From: CAMYMQ01 sp963730305
Lineage (GTDB): Bacteria > Pseudomonadota > Alphaproteobacteria > Bin65
NCBI GenBank assembly: GCA_963730305.1
Contig: CAVSRB010000003.1
Coordinates: 682,001 to 746,000 of the forward strand
Length of the DNA stretch: 64,000 nucleotides
Direction: 5' to 3'
Below the pieces are notes generated by a model. It had not been told where the DNA came from. It worked only from the letters and a program-made list of their open reading frames with translations, and ran no database searches. Made by a program: the position numbers and the translations under genes. Shown here piece after piece: positions 21,586 through 30,917 of the stretch; the stretch's first letter is position 1, and each line of letters opens with the position of its first letter.

Positions 21586-22735
21586 ATGACGGGCCCGGCG
21601 GGCTGGATCAAGCGAAGTGACGAGGCCGGGCCGGCCGCGCTGCAGGTCGGGGGCGACTGGCGGATCGACGAGCTGTCGGTGCTGTCGCGCGAGATCGAGC
21701 GCACGCTGCCGTCCGCCAAAGGCGCGGGCGCGTCCCTCCAGCTCGACGCCCGCGGCATCACCTCGATCGACAGCGCCGGCGCGTGGCTGCTGTTCAAGAC
21801 CACCCAGCTCGCCAAGCAGCGCGGCTACGAGCCCGCGATCGAGGGGCTCGACCCCGATTTCCAGAACCTGATCGACCGCGCCGCCCTGGCGGCGGAAGCA
21901 CTATTCGGGCCAGGCGCCGGAAAAGCGCATCAATCCGATCGTCGGCGAGCTCAACCACGTCGGCAAGACCGTGTTCGACGTGGCCGGCAAGATCGTCGAG
22001 CTGGTCAGCTTCCTCGGCCTGACCGTGACCACGATCGCCTGGGCCTTCGCCCGGCCGTGGACCATCCAGGTCCGCGCGACGATCCGCCAGATCGAGCTGA
22101 CCGGCCTCAACGCGCTGCCGATCATCGGCCTGCTCTCCTTCCTGATCGGCGTGGTCATCGCCTTCATGGGCGCGGTCCAGCTGACCAAGTTCGGCGCCGA
22201 GATCTACACGGTCGACCTGGTCGGCGTCGCGGTGCTGCGCGAGCTGGGTGTGCTGTTCGCGGCGATCCTGGTGGCCGGCCGGTCGGGCAGCGCGTTCACC
22301 GCGCAGATCGGCACGATGAAGGTCAACCAGGAGGTCGACGCGATGCAGACGATCGGGCTCAGCCCGGTCGACGTGCTCGTGCTGCCGCGCATCCTGGCGC
22401 TGATGATCGCCCTGCCCCTGCTCACCATCTACGCCGACCTGGTCGGGCTCGCCGGCGGCGCGGCGATCTGCGCCTCCGTGCTCGGCATCTCGGTGTCCGC
22501 CTTCACCGCCGAACTCGCCGGGGCAATCGACCCCACCACCTTCTGGATCGGCATGGTCAAGGCGCCGGTGTTCGCCTTCGTGATCGCGGTGATCGGCTGC
22601 TACGAGGGCTTCAAGGTGTCGGGCAGCGCCGAGAGCGTCGGCCACCGCACGACCACGTCGGTGGTCGAATTGATCTTCATGGTGATCGGCATCGACGCCG
22701 CCTTCGCCATCGCCCTGTCCTATCTGGGGATCTGA
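21586..22735 (+). CDS. mlaE: MlaE-family lipid ABC transporter permease with N-terminal STAS domain (one frameshift)
   Basis: The first 100 residues form a STAS domain (LQVGGDWRIDEL, ITSIDSAGAWLLFKTTQLA). The rest is the MlaE permease (residues about 120-380: NALPIIGLLSFLIGVVIAF, MKVNQEVDAMQTIGLSP, GSAESVGHRTTTSVV, with 5-6 hydrophobic segments). The frame changes by one extra base near 21904; the repaired junction reads AAEAL-SGQAPEKRINPIVGEL. A fused STAS-MlaE is common in alphaproteobacteria, where E. coli has separate MlaB and MlaE. It works with MlaF, MlaD and a lipoprotein in phospholipid transport for outer-membrane asymmetry. The start ATG at 21586 begins the operon. Confidence 0.9.
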
Positions 22736-22739
22736 CGTG

Positions 22740-23576
22740 ATGGCCTCTCCGGACATCCGGCAGGACACCCGGCAGCATGCCCAGCAGGACACCCAGCAGG
22801 ACGCCGGGGACGTCGTCATCCAGATCCGCGACCTGGTCAACCGGTTCGGCCAGCAGACGGTCCACGACCATGTCGATCTCGACGTCATCCGCGGCGAGGT
22901 GATGGGCGTGGTCGGCGGCTCGGGCACCGGCAAGTCGGTCCTGCTGCGCACGATCATCGGCCTGAACCGGCAGAAGTCGGGCACGATCAAGGTGTTCGGC
23001 CAGGAACTGGACAAGCTCTCCGGCCAGGCGCTGAAGCACTTCCTGCGCCGCTGGGGCGTGCTGTTCCAGGACGGCGCCCTGTTCAGCTCGCTGACCGTCG
23101 CACAGAACATCGAGACCACGATCAAGGAGCACCTGTCGGTCCCCGCGCACCTGCGAGAGGAGGTGATCCGGATGAAGATCGACATGGTCGGCCTTCCCTT
23201 GGACGCCGCCAGCAAATATCCTTCCGAACTGTCGGGGGGCATGCGGAAGCGCGCGGGCTTGGCGCGCGCGTTGGCGCTCGATCCGGAGATCGTGTTCCTG
23301 GACGAGCCGACCGCAGGCCTTGACCCGATCGGGGCGGCCGCATTCGATCAGCTCATCCTGGATCTGAAACAGAGTCTCGGATTGACGGTCTTCATGGTGA
23401 CCCACGACCTCGACTCGCTGTTGACGGTCACCGACCGCATCGCGGTCCTGGTCGACAAGAGGGCGAAGGTGGGAACGATCGAGACCCTGATGAAAGACAA
23501 CCACCCGTGGATCCGCGACTATTTCCACGGACCGCGCGGCCGCGCGGCGGTCCTCGCGAGCGGGCGGGCGGGCTGA
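22740..23576 (+). CDS. mlaF: MlaF-family lipid ABC transporter ATPase
   Basis: A 278-residue ATPase with Walker A GGSGTGKS, Q-loop (LFQDGALFSSLTVAQN), signature LSGGMRKR, Walker B IVFLDEPTAGLDP and switch His in VTHDL. The LFQDGALF wording and the LSGGM signature are typical of MlaF. It starts 4 bases after mlaE (GTG at 22737 or ATG at 22740). The N-terminus has a short repetitive stretch (RQDTRQHAQQDTQQDAGD) encoded by CAGGACACC-like DNA repeats, which is not part of the ABC fold and may be disordered. Confidence 0.93.
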   Translation: MASPDIRQDTRQHAQQDTQQDAGDVVIQIRDLVNRFGQQTVHDHVDLDVIRGEVMGVVGGSGTGKSVLLRTIIGLNRQKSGTIKVFGQELDKLSGQALKHFLRRWGVLFQDGALFSSLTVAQNIETTIKEHLSVPAHLREEVIRMKIDMVGLPLDAASKYPSELSGGMRKRAGLARALALDPEIVFLDEPTAGLDPIGAAAFDQLILDLKQSLGLTVFMVTHDLDSLLTVTDRIAVLVDKRAKVGTIETLMKDNHPWIRDYFHGPRGRAAVLASGRAG

Positions 23577-23577
23577 G

Positions 23578-24567
23578 ATGGAGACCCGAGCCAGCTACGT
23601 CCTGGTCGGCGCCTTCCTGCTCGGCCTGATCGCCGCCGGCGTCGTCTTCCTGCTGTGGCTCGGCGGCCAGCAGGACACCGACAACGCGGTGCCGCTGCGG
23701 GTCCATTTCAAGGGCGACGTCACCGGCCTCGACAAGGGCTCGAACGTCCGCTACCGCGGCATCCCCGTCGGCAAGGTCTCCCGCATCCGGATCTATCCCA
23801 AGGACCCCGACATCATCGAGGTGTTCATCAACGTCCGCGCCGATACGCCGATCTGGACCGACACGGTCGCGCGCCTGGAAACCCAGGGCCTGACCGGCGC
23901 GCCCTTCGTCCAGCTGCTGCGGCCGCACCCCGACACCCAGCCGGCCGGCGCGCCGGAGCCGAAGCAGTTGTCGGCCCGCGAGCTCCGCCGGCTGGACGAG
24001 CCCTACCTGATCCAGGGCGAGCCGACCAACCTGCAGAAGCTGTTCGAAGAGCTGCCCAAGGCGATCGCCTCGATCGAAAAACTGGCGACCCAGGCGACCA
24101 AGATGGTCGAACGCGCCAGCAGCTTCCTGGACGACGACAACCGCAAGCAGGTCAAGTCGATCCTGAAGAATGTCGAAGTCGCCACCGCCAACGTCCAAGC
24201 GTTCACCAAGAACGCCAACAGCCTGCTCAACCAGAAGAACCGGGACCGGGTCGACCGCATCCTGAAGCTGACCGAAGAGGCGATGGCCGACATCCGCCCG
24301 GCGGTCAAACGCCTGACCTCGGCCGTCGGCAACGTCGAGAAAGGCGCGAAGTCCTTTGGCGACATGAGCGCGCAGATCGAGGCGATGATCCGTGAGAACC
24401 GGCGGCCGATCCGCAACTTCACGGCGAACGGCCTGTACGAGTTCGGGCGGTTCATCACCGACTTCCGGAAACTTGTGAATTCGATGGAGCGACTGGTGCG
24501 CAGAATTGAGAACGATCCCTCCGGCTTCTTCTTCGGCCGCCGCCGCGGCTACCAGCCGGGCCGATGA
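23578..24567 (+). CDS. mlaD: MlaD-family substrate-binding protein (MCE domain)
   Basis: A 329-residue protein with an N-terminal membrane anchor (about residues 8-29) and an MCE domain (about 38-120: VHFKGDVTGLDKGSNVRYRG, then IPVGKV, TQGLTGAPFVQL). A long helical tail follows (about 155-290, with INxxx-like repeats of NVEVATANVQAFTKNANSLL). It is anchored in the inner membrane and forms the periplasmic lipid-binding hexamer. The start ATG is 1 base after the mlaF stop, and the lipoprotein gene overlaps its end by 4 bases, so this is one operon. Confidence 0.93.
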   Translation: METRASYVLVGAFLLGLIAAGVVFLLWLGGQQDTDNAVPLRVHFKGDVTGLDKGSNVRYRGIPVGKVSRIRIYPKDPDIIEVFINVRADTPIWTDTVARLETQGLTGAPFVQLLRPHPDTQPAGAPEPKQLSARELRRLDEPYLIQGEPTNLQKLFEELPKAIASIEKLATQATKMVERASSFLDDDNRKQVKSILKNVEVATANVQAFTKNANSLLNQKNRDRVDRILKLTEEAMADIRPAVKRLTSAVGNVEKGAKSFGDMSAQIEAMIRENRRPIRNFTANGLYEFGRFITDFRKLVNSMERLVRRIENDPSGFFFGRRRGYQPGR

Positions 24568-25256
24568 GCGCCCGGTCCCCCCGGCAGCGCAGTGGTGCCG
24601 CGACCTATCGTCGTTGGCGCACCGGCGCCGCGGTCGGTCTGGCGCTCGCGCTGCTGCCCGCCCTCGCCGCCTGCTCGGTGCTGACCGGGTCGCATAGCGA
24701 GCCCAACCTCTACGAGCTGTCGCCGAAGAACACCTTCCCCGAACACCTGCCCACCGTGAACGCGCAGCTCCTGGTGCAGACGCCGGCCGCGTCGGCGGGG
24801 CTGACCTCGGCCCGCATCGCGATCAAGCTGAAGCCGGAGACGCTCGAATACGTCGACAATTCCGCCTGGACCGACGTCGCGCCCAGCGTGGTCCAGACCC
24901 TGATCATCGAATCCTTCGACAACGCCAACAAGGTCAAGGGCGTCGCGCGCGAAGGCTCCGGCCTGCGGGTCGACTTCCTGCTCAAGACCGACCTGCGCGA
25001 GTTCCAGGCGGAGCTCTACAAGGGCCGGCCGAAATCAGTGCTGGTCCGCATCAGCGCCAAGCTGGTGCGCTGGCGGACGCGCGAGATCATCGCCTCGTTC
25101 CGGATCGCCCGGCGCATCCAGCTCAAGGACACCAAGATCGACACCATCGTCGAGGGCTACAACGAGGCGCTCGGCAAGGTGCTCAAGCGGCTGGTGACCT
25201 GGACGATCGAGACGATGGCCAAGGACATCCGCCGGCACCCGATCGTCCGCGATTAG
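24564..25256 (+). CDS. ABC-type transport auxiliary lipoprotein (Mla/PqiC-like)
   Basis: A 230-residue lipoprotein with a signal peptide ending in LPALAAC (Cys37). The mature part holds NLYELSPKNTF and a repeated TolB-like alpha/beta pattern (ARIAIKLKPETLEY, LIIESFDNANKVKGV, RISAKLVRWRTREIIASF). This matches the ABC transporter auxiliary/DUF330-type family often found last in MCE operons, where it may help link the inner-membrane complex to the outer membrane. The ATG overlaps the mlaD stop. Confidence 0.85.
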   Translation: MSARSPRQRSGAATYRRWRTGAAVGLALALLPALAACSVLTGSHSEPNLYELSPKNTFPEHLPTVNAQLLVQTPAASAGLTSARIAIKLKPETLEYVDNSAWTDVAPSVVQTLIIESFDNANKVKGVAREGSGLRVDFLLKTDLREFQAELYKGRPKSVLVRISAKLVRWRTREIIASFRIARRIQLKDTKIDTIVEGYNEALGKVLKRLVTWTIETMAKDIRRHPIVRD

Positions 25257-25444
25257 AGAACCGGCGCTCGGACCGTCCCCGGTCGAGGAGTCACCGGGCG
25301 AGGCGTCCCCGGTCGAGGCGTCCCCGCCCTCGATAGCTGCGGGGGGCGTGCCTTGATCTTGCCCAGATCATCGGTGCACACCTTGATGCTACGACGCGCC
25401 CGGCCCGCCGGCCGCGCCGGCCGTCCATCCCAGGGAACCACTGC

Positions 25445-26635
25445 ATGCCGCCGATCGACCTGAACCGCGCCCGCGCCGAGACGCCCGGTACGCGCAGCGT
25501 GCTCCACTTCAACAACGCCGGCGCGGCGCTGATGCCCGGCCCGGTGATCGACGCCGTCCGCGACTACGTCGCCCGCGAGGGCGAGATCGGCGGCTACGAG
25601 ACGGCGCGGGAGAGCTGGGACCGGCTGGAGCACTGCTACGACGCGCTCGCCGCCCTGCTCGGCGCCGCGCCCGGCGAGATCGCGGTGGTCGAGAACGCCA
25701 CCCGCGCCTGGGACATGCTGTTCTACTCGCTCACCTTCGGCCCCGGCGACCGCATCCTGACCTGCGAGAGCGAGTATGCCAGCAACTACATCGCCTACCT
25801 GCAGGTCGCCCGGCGCACCGGCTGCACCGTCGAGCCGGTGCCCAACGACGCCGACGGCGCCCTGTCGGTCGACGCGCTGCGCGAACGGATCGACGACCGG
25901 GTCAAGCTGATCGCGGTGTCCCACGTGCCAACCAACGGCGGCCTGGTCAATCCGGCGGCGGCGATCGGCGCGGTCGCCCGCGACGCCGGCGTCCCCTTCC
26001 TGCTCGATGCCTGCCAGTCGGTCGGGCAGATCCCCATCGACGTGGCTGCGATCGGCTGCGACATGCTGACCGCGACCAGCCGCAAATACCTGCGCGGCCC
26101 GCGCGGCGTCGGCTTCCTCTACGTCCGCGAGGGGCTGATCGGCCAGCTCGAGCCGCCCTTCCTCGACCTCCACGCCGCCGAGTGGACCGGGCCCGACCGG
26201 TTCCGCGTGCGCGACGACGCGCGCCGGTTCGAGACCTGGGAGTGCAACTGGGCGGGCAAGGTCGGCCTGGGCGTCGCCGTCGACTATGCGCTCGGCTGGG
26301 GGCTCGACGCGATCGAGGCCCGGGTCACGGCGCTGGCGAACCGGCTGCGCACCGCGCTGTCGTCGATCCCGGACGTAACCCTGCAGGACCTCGGCACGCG
26401 GCGCTGCGGCATCGTCAGCTTCACCATCGACGGGCTCGACCCGGCCGACATCCAGGCAACAATGTCGGCGCAGGCGATGAACATCGCGGTCTCGCCGGCC
26501 AATTTCACCCTGCTCGACATGGCCGCGCGCGGGCTGGGCTCGGTCGCCCGCGCCTCGGTCCACTACTACAACAGCGAGGCCGAGGTCGACCGCTTCGCCG
26601 CCGCGGTCGAGACCCTGGCGCTGGCCCGGCGATGA
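25445..26635 (+). CDS. Class V aminotransferase-fold PLP enzyme (cysteine desulfurase-like)
   Basis: A 396-residue fold-type I PLP enzyme. HFNNAGAALMPGPVIDAV is the N-terminal substrate loop. NATRAWDMLFYSL is the PLP phosphate region, ISHVPTNGGLVNP (VSHVPTNGG here) the cofactor-facing strand, DACQSVGQ holds the Asp that binds the pyridine nitrogen, and SRKYLRGPRGVGFLY contains the Schiff-base Lys. ASVHYYNSEAEVDRF is the C-terminal signature. No Cys-containing desulfurase loop is obvious near the C-terminus, so a C-S lyase, epimerase or EgtE-like role is as likely as desulfuration. It stands alone; the 188-base upstream gap holds short GTCCCCGGTCGAGG direct repeats (25272-25325). Three imperfect copies of a 12-base GCGATGAGCGGG repeat follow its stop. 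Confidence 0.85.
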   Translation: MPPIDLNRARAETPGTRSVLHFNNAGAALMPGPVIDAVRDYVAREGEIGGYETARESWDRLEHCYDALAALLGAAPGEIAVVENATRAWDMLFYSLTFGPGDRILTCESEYASNYIAYLQVARRTGCTVEPVPNDADGALSVDALRERIDDRVKLIAVSHVPTNGGLVNPAAAIGAVARDAGVPFLLDACQSVGQIPIDVAAIGCDMLTATSRKYLRGPRGVGFLYVREGLIGQLEPPFLDLHAAEWTGPDRFRVRDDARRFETWECNWAGKVGLGVAVDYALGWGLDAIEARVTALANRLRTALSSIPDVTLQDLGTRRCGIVSFTIDGLDPADIQATMSAQAMNIAVSPANFTLLDMAARGLGSVARASVHYYNSEAEVDRFAAAVETLALARR

Positions 26636-26680
26636 GCGGGCGATGAGCAGGCGATGAGCGGGCGGGGCGACGCGCGGACA

Positions 26681-26713
26681 AACGAAAAACTCCCTCTCCA
26701 TGGGGAGAGGGAG
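26681..26713 (-). terminator. Rho-independent terminator of rpmE
   Basis: CTCCCTCTCC / GGAGAGGGAG is a perfect 10-bp stem (26690-26713) with a 4-base loop. It is followed on the minus strand by a T-rich run (GTTTTTCGTT, 26690-26681). It lies 54 bases after the rpmE stop in the direction of rpmE transcription. Confidence 0.82.
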
Positions 26714-26766
26714 ATCCGTGTCACGCATCCCGGGGCGCGCAGGCGCGCGCCCGGTCCGGCAACCGC

Positions 26767-26988
26767 TCAGCTGATGCCGAACTTCTCGAAGCGCTTGTTG
26801 AACTTGGCGAGCTGGCCGCCGGAGTCGACCAGGCGGTGCACGCCCGTCCACGCCGGATGGGACTTCGGGTCGATGTCCAGACGCAGCGTGTCGCCCGGGC
26901 TGCCCCAGGTGGTGCGCGTCGTGAACTCGGAACCGTCGGTCATCACGACCGTGACTTCGTGATACTCTGGATGGATATCTTTCTTCAT
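26767..26988 (-). CDS. rpmE: 50S ribosomal protein L31
   Basis: A 73-residue protein starting MKKDIHPEYHEVTVVMTDGS, the invariant L31 beginning. SHPAWTGVHRLVDSGGQLAKF is the conserved second half. It lacks the CxxC zinc motif, so it is the C-minus type, which is common in alphaproteobacteria. It is a monocistronic unit with its own promoter and terminator. Confidence 0.97.
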   Translation of the reverse strand: MKKDIHPEYHEVTVVMTDGSEFTTRTTWGSPGDTLRLDIDPKSHPAWTGVHRLVDSGGQLAKFNKRFEKFGIS

Positions 26989-27014
26989 CTACCGTCTCCC
27001 ATCGCGTGCGCGGC

Positions 27015-27043
27015 TATATAAAGAAGCCGGGCGCGGCGTTCAA
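27015..27043 (-). promoter_or_regulatory. Sigma-70-type promoter of rpmE
   Basis: On the minus strand, TTGAAC (27043-27038) and TATATA (27020-27015) are separated by exactly 17 bases, about 27 bases upstream of the rpmE start at 26988. This is the clearest housekeeping promoter in the window. Confidence 0.7.
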
Positions 27044-27072
27044 GCGTTGCAACCCGAATTCCGGAGGGCGAG

Positions 27073-28882
27073 ATCGACCAGACTGACGACAGCGCGGCAC
27101 CCCGGCGGCGACGGCGCCGGCGCGACGGGCCCAAGCCGCGGCAACTGCGCTTCCTGCTGGGCTTCGCGGCGCCCTATCGCTGGACCATCGCCGGGGCCAC
27201 GGTGGCGCTTACGGTGGCGGCGGGCACCGTGCTCGCCTTCGGCCTCGGCCTGCGCTGGCTGGTCGACACCGGCCTGCACAACGGCACCGACCGGCTCGAC
27301 CAGGCCCTGATCGGGATGACCGTGATCGTCGCCGTGCTGGCGGTTGCGACATTCTGGCGCGCCTACCTGGTGTCGTGGATCGGCGAGCGGATCGCCGCCG
27401 ACCTGCGCCTGGCCGTGTTCCGCAACGTCATCCGGCTCGACCCGGCCTTCTACGAGATCACGCCGACCGGCGAGGTGCTGTCGCGCCTGACCACGGACAC
27501 CACCCTGCTCCAGTCGATCATCGGCAGCTCGGCGTCGATGGCGCTGCGCAACATCCTGATGTTGACCGGCGGCGTCGTCATGATGGCGGTGACCAGCCTC
27601 AAGCTCACCCTCTTGGTGCTGGTCGTGATCCCGCTGGTGGTGCTGCCGCTGGTCGTGTTCGGGCGCAAGGTGCGCCGGCTGTCGCGCGCGGCGCAGGACC
27701 GCATCGGCGACCTCGGCGCCCAGATCGACGAGACCCTCAACGCGGTGCGCACCGTGCAGGCCTTCAACCGGCAGGACGACGCCACCGCGACCTTCGCCGA
27801 GCGCACCGAGCGCGCCTTCGCCACCGCCGCACGGCGGGTCCGCGCCCGCGCGCTGTTGAGCGGCTGCGTCATCTTCCTGGTCTTCCTCGCGATCGGGGTG
27901 CTGCTGTGGATCGGCGGCAGCGACCTGCTCGCCGGGCGGATCACCGCGGGCGACCTGTCCGCGTTCCTGTTCTTCGCCGTGCTCGCGGCCGGCACGGTCG
28001 GTTCGCTGAGCGAGTTCGCCGCCGAGTTCCAGCGCGCGATCGGCGCCGGCGAGCGGCTGCACGAGCTGCTGACCGCCGCGCCGACCATCCGCGCCCCCGC
28101 CGACCCCGTGTCCCTGCCGGCGCCCGAAGGCGCGGTGGCGTTCGAGGCGGTCTCCTTCGCCTACCCGGCCCGGCCCGACCGGTCGGCGCTGCACGCGTTC
28201 GACCTGACGGTGGCGCCGGGCGAGACGGTCGCGCTGGTCGGCCCGTCGGGCGCGGGCAAGTCGACCGTGTTCCAGCTGCTGATGCGCTTCTACGACCCGC
28301 AGCACGGCGCGGTCCGCCTCGACGGCGTCGACATCCGCGAGGCCGACCCGGGCGACGTGCGCCAGCGCCTCGGCATGGTCGCCCAGGAGCCGGTGATCTT
28401 CTCGGCCAGCCTCGCCGACAACATCGCCTTCGGCCGCCCCGGCGCCACGCGCGCCGAGATCGAGGCCGCGGCCGCGCACCGCGCACATGGACTTCCTCGA
28501 CGAGCTGCCCGAGGGGCTCGACACCCATGTCGGCGAGAAGGGCGTGCGCCTGTCCGGCGGCCAGCGCCAGCGCGTCGCGATCGCCCGCGCCGTGCTGCGC
28601 GACCCCTGCGTGCTGCTGCTCGACGAGGCGACCAGCGCGCTCGACGCGGAAAGCGAGCGCGCGGTGCAACAGGCGCTCGACGAGGTCATGGTCGGCCGCA
28701 CCACGCTGGTCATCGCCCACCGCCTGGCCACCGTGCTCAAGGCCGACCGCATCGCCGTGCTCGACCAGGGCCGGGTCGTCGCCGAGGGCACCCACGCCGC
28801 GCTGGTCGCCCAGGGCGGGCTCTACGCCCGGCTGGCGGCGCTGCAGTTCAAGACCGACGCGGTGGACGCGGCGGCGGAGTAG
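27073..28882 (+). CDS. ABC exporter, fused transmembrane and ATPase (MsbA-like; one frameshift)
   Basis: A fused exporter of about 600 residues. The N-terminal six-helix membrane domain (about 30-340) includes RLTTDTTLLQSIIGSSASMA. The ATPase (about 365-600) has Walker A GPSGAGKST, Q-loop VAQEPVIFS, signature LSGGQRQR and Walker B VLLLDEATSALD. The frame shifts once near 28475-28490 (EIEAAA... then MDFLDELPEGLDTHVGEKG). The start is unclear: protein-like sequence is open from the ATC at 27073 (IDQTDDSAAPRRRRRR), preceded by GGAGGG. The first standard in-frame start is the GTG at 27202, which would cut into TM1. Lipid or drug export is typical of the family; the substrate is unknown. Confidence 0.88.
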
Positions 28883-28913
28883 CGCCGAAACGACGCGCCC
28901 CGGCCCTTCGGTA

Positions 28914-28942
28914 CTGGACCCCGGCCTTGAGCCGGGGTCCAG
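28914..28942. repeat. Palindromic intergenic element
   Basis: CTGGACCCCGGC and GCCGGGGTCCAG form a perfect 12-bp stem with the 5-base loop CTTGA. There is no T-run, so it does not look like a standard terminator. It resembles the small REP-type palindromes scattered through alphaproteobacterial genomes. It lies between two convergent genes and could still slow transcription from both sides. Confidence 0.6.
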
Positions 28943-29067
28943 TGACGGCAAACGTTGGAGCCCGCCGTCAGGCAAAGCCACTCGCCAGTACCCGGCCGCG
29001 CGCCCCGCCATGGGGCTCCGCTTCGCTGCGCCCCTCTCCCGGGGCCAACCCGGGGCGCGCCGTTTCG

Positions 29068-30915
29068 CTACTGCTGCGTGATCTTCAGTTCGATCCGGCG
29101 GTTCTTGGCGTAGGCCTCGGCGGTCTGGCGCGGATCGATCGGATGGTACTGGCCGAAGCCGGCGGCGATCAGCCGCTTGGGCGGGATGCCCTCTTCGATG
29201 AGATAGTTGACCACGGCGAGCGCGCGCGCCGTCGACAGCTCCCAGTTCGACTTGAACTTGCCGTCGCCGCGGATCGGCCGGATGTCGGTGTGGCCGTCGA
29301 CGCGGACGACCCAGTTGATGTCCTTGGGGATGTGCCCGGCGATCTGCTTCAGGGTCGACGCGACCTTGGCCAGCTGCTTCTTGCCCGCCTCCTGGAGGCG
29401 GGCGGAGCCGGTCGGGAACAGCACCTCCGACTGGAACACGAAGCGGTCGCCGACGATCTTGATGTTCTTGTTCTTGCCGAGCGTCGCGCGCAGCCGGCCG
29501 AAGAACTCGGAACGATAGCGCTCCAGCTCGCGGACCTTGCGCGCCAACGCGACGTTGAGCCGCTTGCCGAGGTCGTCGATCTTGATCTTCTGGTTCTTGA
29601 CCTTCTGCTCCGACGTCTCCAGCGCCGTCTGGATCGCCAGGAGCTGGTTGCGGAGCTGGGCGATCTGACGGTTGAGCAGCGCGATCTCGGCCGCCTGTTG
29701 GTCGGTCAGCCTGCGCTGGGCGGCGAGCTTCTGCTGGGCCGTCCCGAGCTTGGTCTTGGTGTTCTTGCCGGTGTCCTCGAGCAGTGCGAGGCGCGCCATC
29801 AGCGCCTCGCGCTCGCGCTCCAGCTTGGCCAGGCGGGCGACCAGCTTCTTGCGCTCGTCGGACAGCGAAGCGGTCTTGGTATCCAGGCTGTCGCGCGCCT
29901 TGAGCGCGGCGGCGAGGTTGGTGCGCAGGTCGCGGTTCTCGGCCTCCAGCTTGGCGATGCGCCGGGCCAGGACGGCCTTCTCGTCCAACAGCGTCGCCCG
30001 CTGCTTCTCGAGCTTGGTCACCGCCGCGGCGCGGGTCTCGCCGCGCTTGAGCGCGTCGGCGAGGCTCTTGGACAGGCGGTCGTTCTCGGCCTGGAGCGCG
30101 GCCAGCTTCCGGGCCAGGTCGGCGGCCTGGGCGGCCAGCGCACGGCGCGACTTCTCCAGCGTGGCGGTCTTGGTGTCGAGCGCCTTGCGCGACGCCAGCG
30201 CCGCGGCGAGCTGGGTGCTCAGCGTCTTGTTCTCTTCCTCCAGCTTGGCGATGCGCCGGGCCAGGTCGGCCGTCTGCGCGGTCAGCGCCGCGTTCTGTTT
30301 CTGGAGGTCGCCCTTGGACTTCTCGAGCGTGGTGTTGCTCTGGGCCAACGTCTGCTTCTCGCGCAGCGCCGCCGCGAGCTGGTTGGCCAGCCGGGTGTTC
30401 TCGCTCTCGAGCGACGCGATCTTCTCGATCAGCTTGCGCTTGTCGGCCTCGAGCGTCTCCAGCTTGACGGTCAGTCCCTTCTTGTCGGACTCGAGCGTGC
30501 CGATCCGCGCCGAGGCCACGCTGTACTGCTTGGTCAGCTTGGCCAGCTCGCCCTTCATCAGCGTGATCGCGCTCTGGAGCGTGTTCTTCTCCTCGGCCAG
30601 CTTGTTGCGCAGGTTGATCGCCGTGCGCAGCTCCTCGGCGAGCTCGGCGATGGTCTTGCGCGCGGTGTCGACCTTGGTCTTCTCCGCCGAGAGCTGCCTC
30701 ATGATCGCCGTCAGCTCGGTCCGCAGCGAGGCGAGCCGGGCGTTGAGGTCGACGATCTTGCGCTCGCGCCCGCTCAGCGTCTCGGCGAGGAAGAACTGGG
30801 CGGCCATGAAGATCATCGACGTGATCAGGACGATGATGAACAGGCCCGACAGCGCGTCGACGAAGCCCGGCCAGATATCGAAGGTGCGCCGCGTGCCGCG
30901 GTGGCGAAGGGCCAT
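29068..30915 (-). CDS. MotB/OmpA-like peptidoglycan-binding protein with very long coiled coil
   Basis: A 615-residue protein. A short cytoplasmic end is followed by one membrane helix (about 14-43: FVDALSGLFIIVLITSMIFM) carrying an Asp at position 20, placed like the ion-binding Asp of MotB/TolR/ExbD. A heptad-rich coiled coil of about 400 residues follows (45-455; repeated ARRIAKLEEENKTL, AADLARKLAALQAENDRL). The C-terminal OmpA/MotB peptidoglycan-binding domain spans about 470-615 (VDGHTDIRPIRG, NWELSTARALAV, NRRIELKI). It should pair with the MotA-like protein encoded 2 bases upstream to make an ion-driven motor or channel unit. MotB-type proteins normally have only a short linker here, so the coiled coil is the unusual part. 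Confidence 0.87.
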   Translation of the reverse strand: MALRHRGTRRTFDIWPGFVDALSGLFIIVLITSMIFMAAQFFLAETLSGRERKIVDLNARLASLRTELTAIMRQLSAEKTKVDTARKTIAELAEELRTAINLRNKLAEEKNTLQSAITLMKGELAKLTKQYSVASARIGTLESDKKGLTVKLETLEADKRKLIEKIASLESENTRLANQLAAALREKQTLAQSNTTLEKSKGDLQKQNAALTAQTADLARRIAKLEEENKTLSTQLAAALASRKALDTKTATLEKSRRALAAQAADLARKLAALQAENDRLSKSLADALKRGETRAAAVTKLEKQRATLLDEKAVLARRIAKLEAENRDLRTNLAAALKARDSLDTKTASLSDERKKLVARLAKLEREREALMARLALLEDTGKNTKTKLGTAQQKLAAQRRLTDQQAAEIALLNRQIAQLRNQLLAIQTALETSEQKVKNQKIKIDDLGKRLNVALARKVRELERYRSEFFGRLRATLGKNKNIKIVGDRFVFQSEVLFPTGSARLQEAGKKQLAKVASTLKQIAGHIPKDINWVVRVDGHTDIRPIRGDGKFKSNWELSTARALAVVNYLIEEGIPPKRLIAAGFGQYHPIDPRQTAEAYAKNRRIELKITQQ

Positions 30916-30917
30916 TT

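Noticed and set aside
21227..21589. Plus-strand 120-residue frame or minus-strand 67-residue frame in the acetyltransferase/mlaE gap
   Set aside because: Neither has a family pattern or a good ribosome site, and both overlap the sRNA-like structure.
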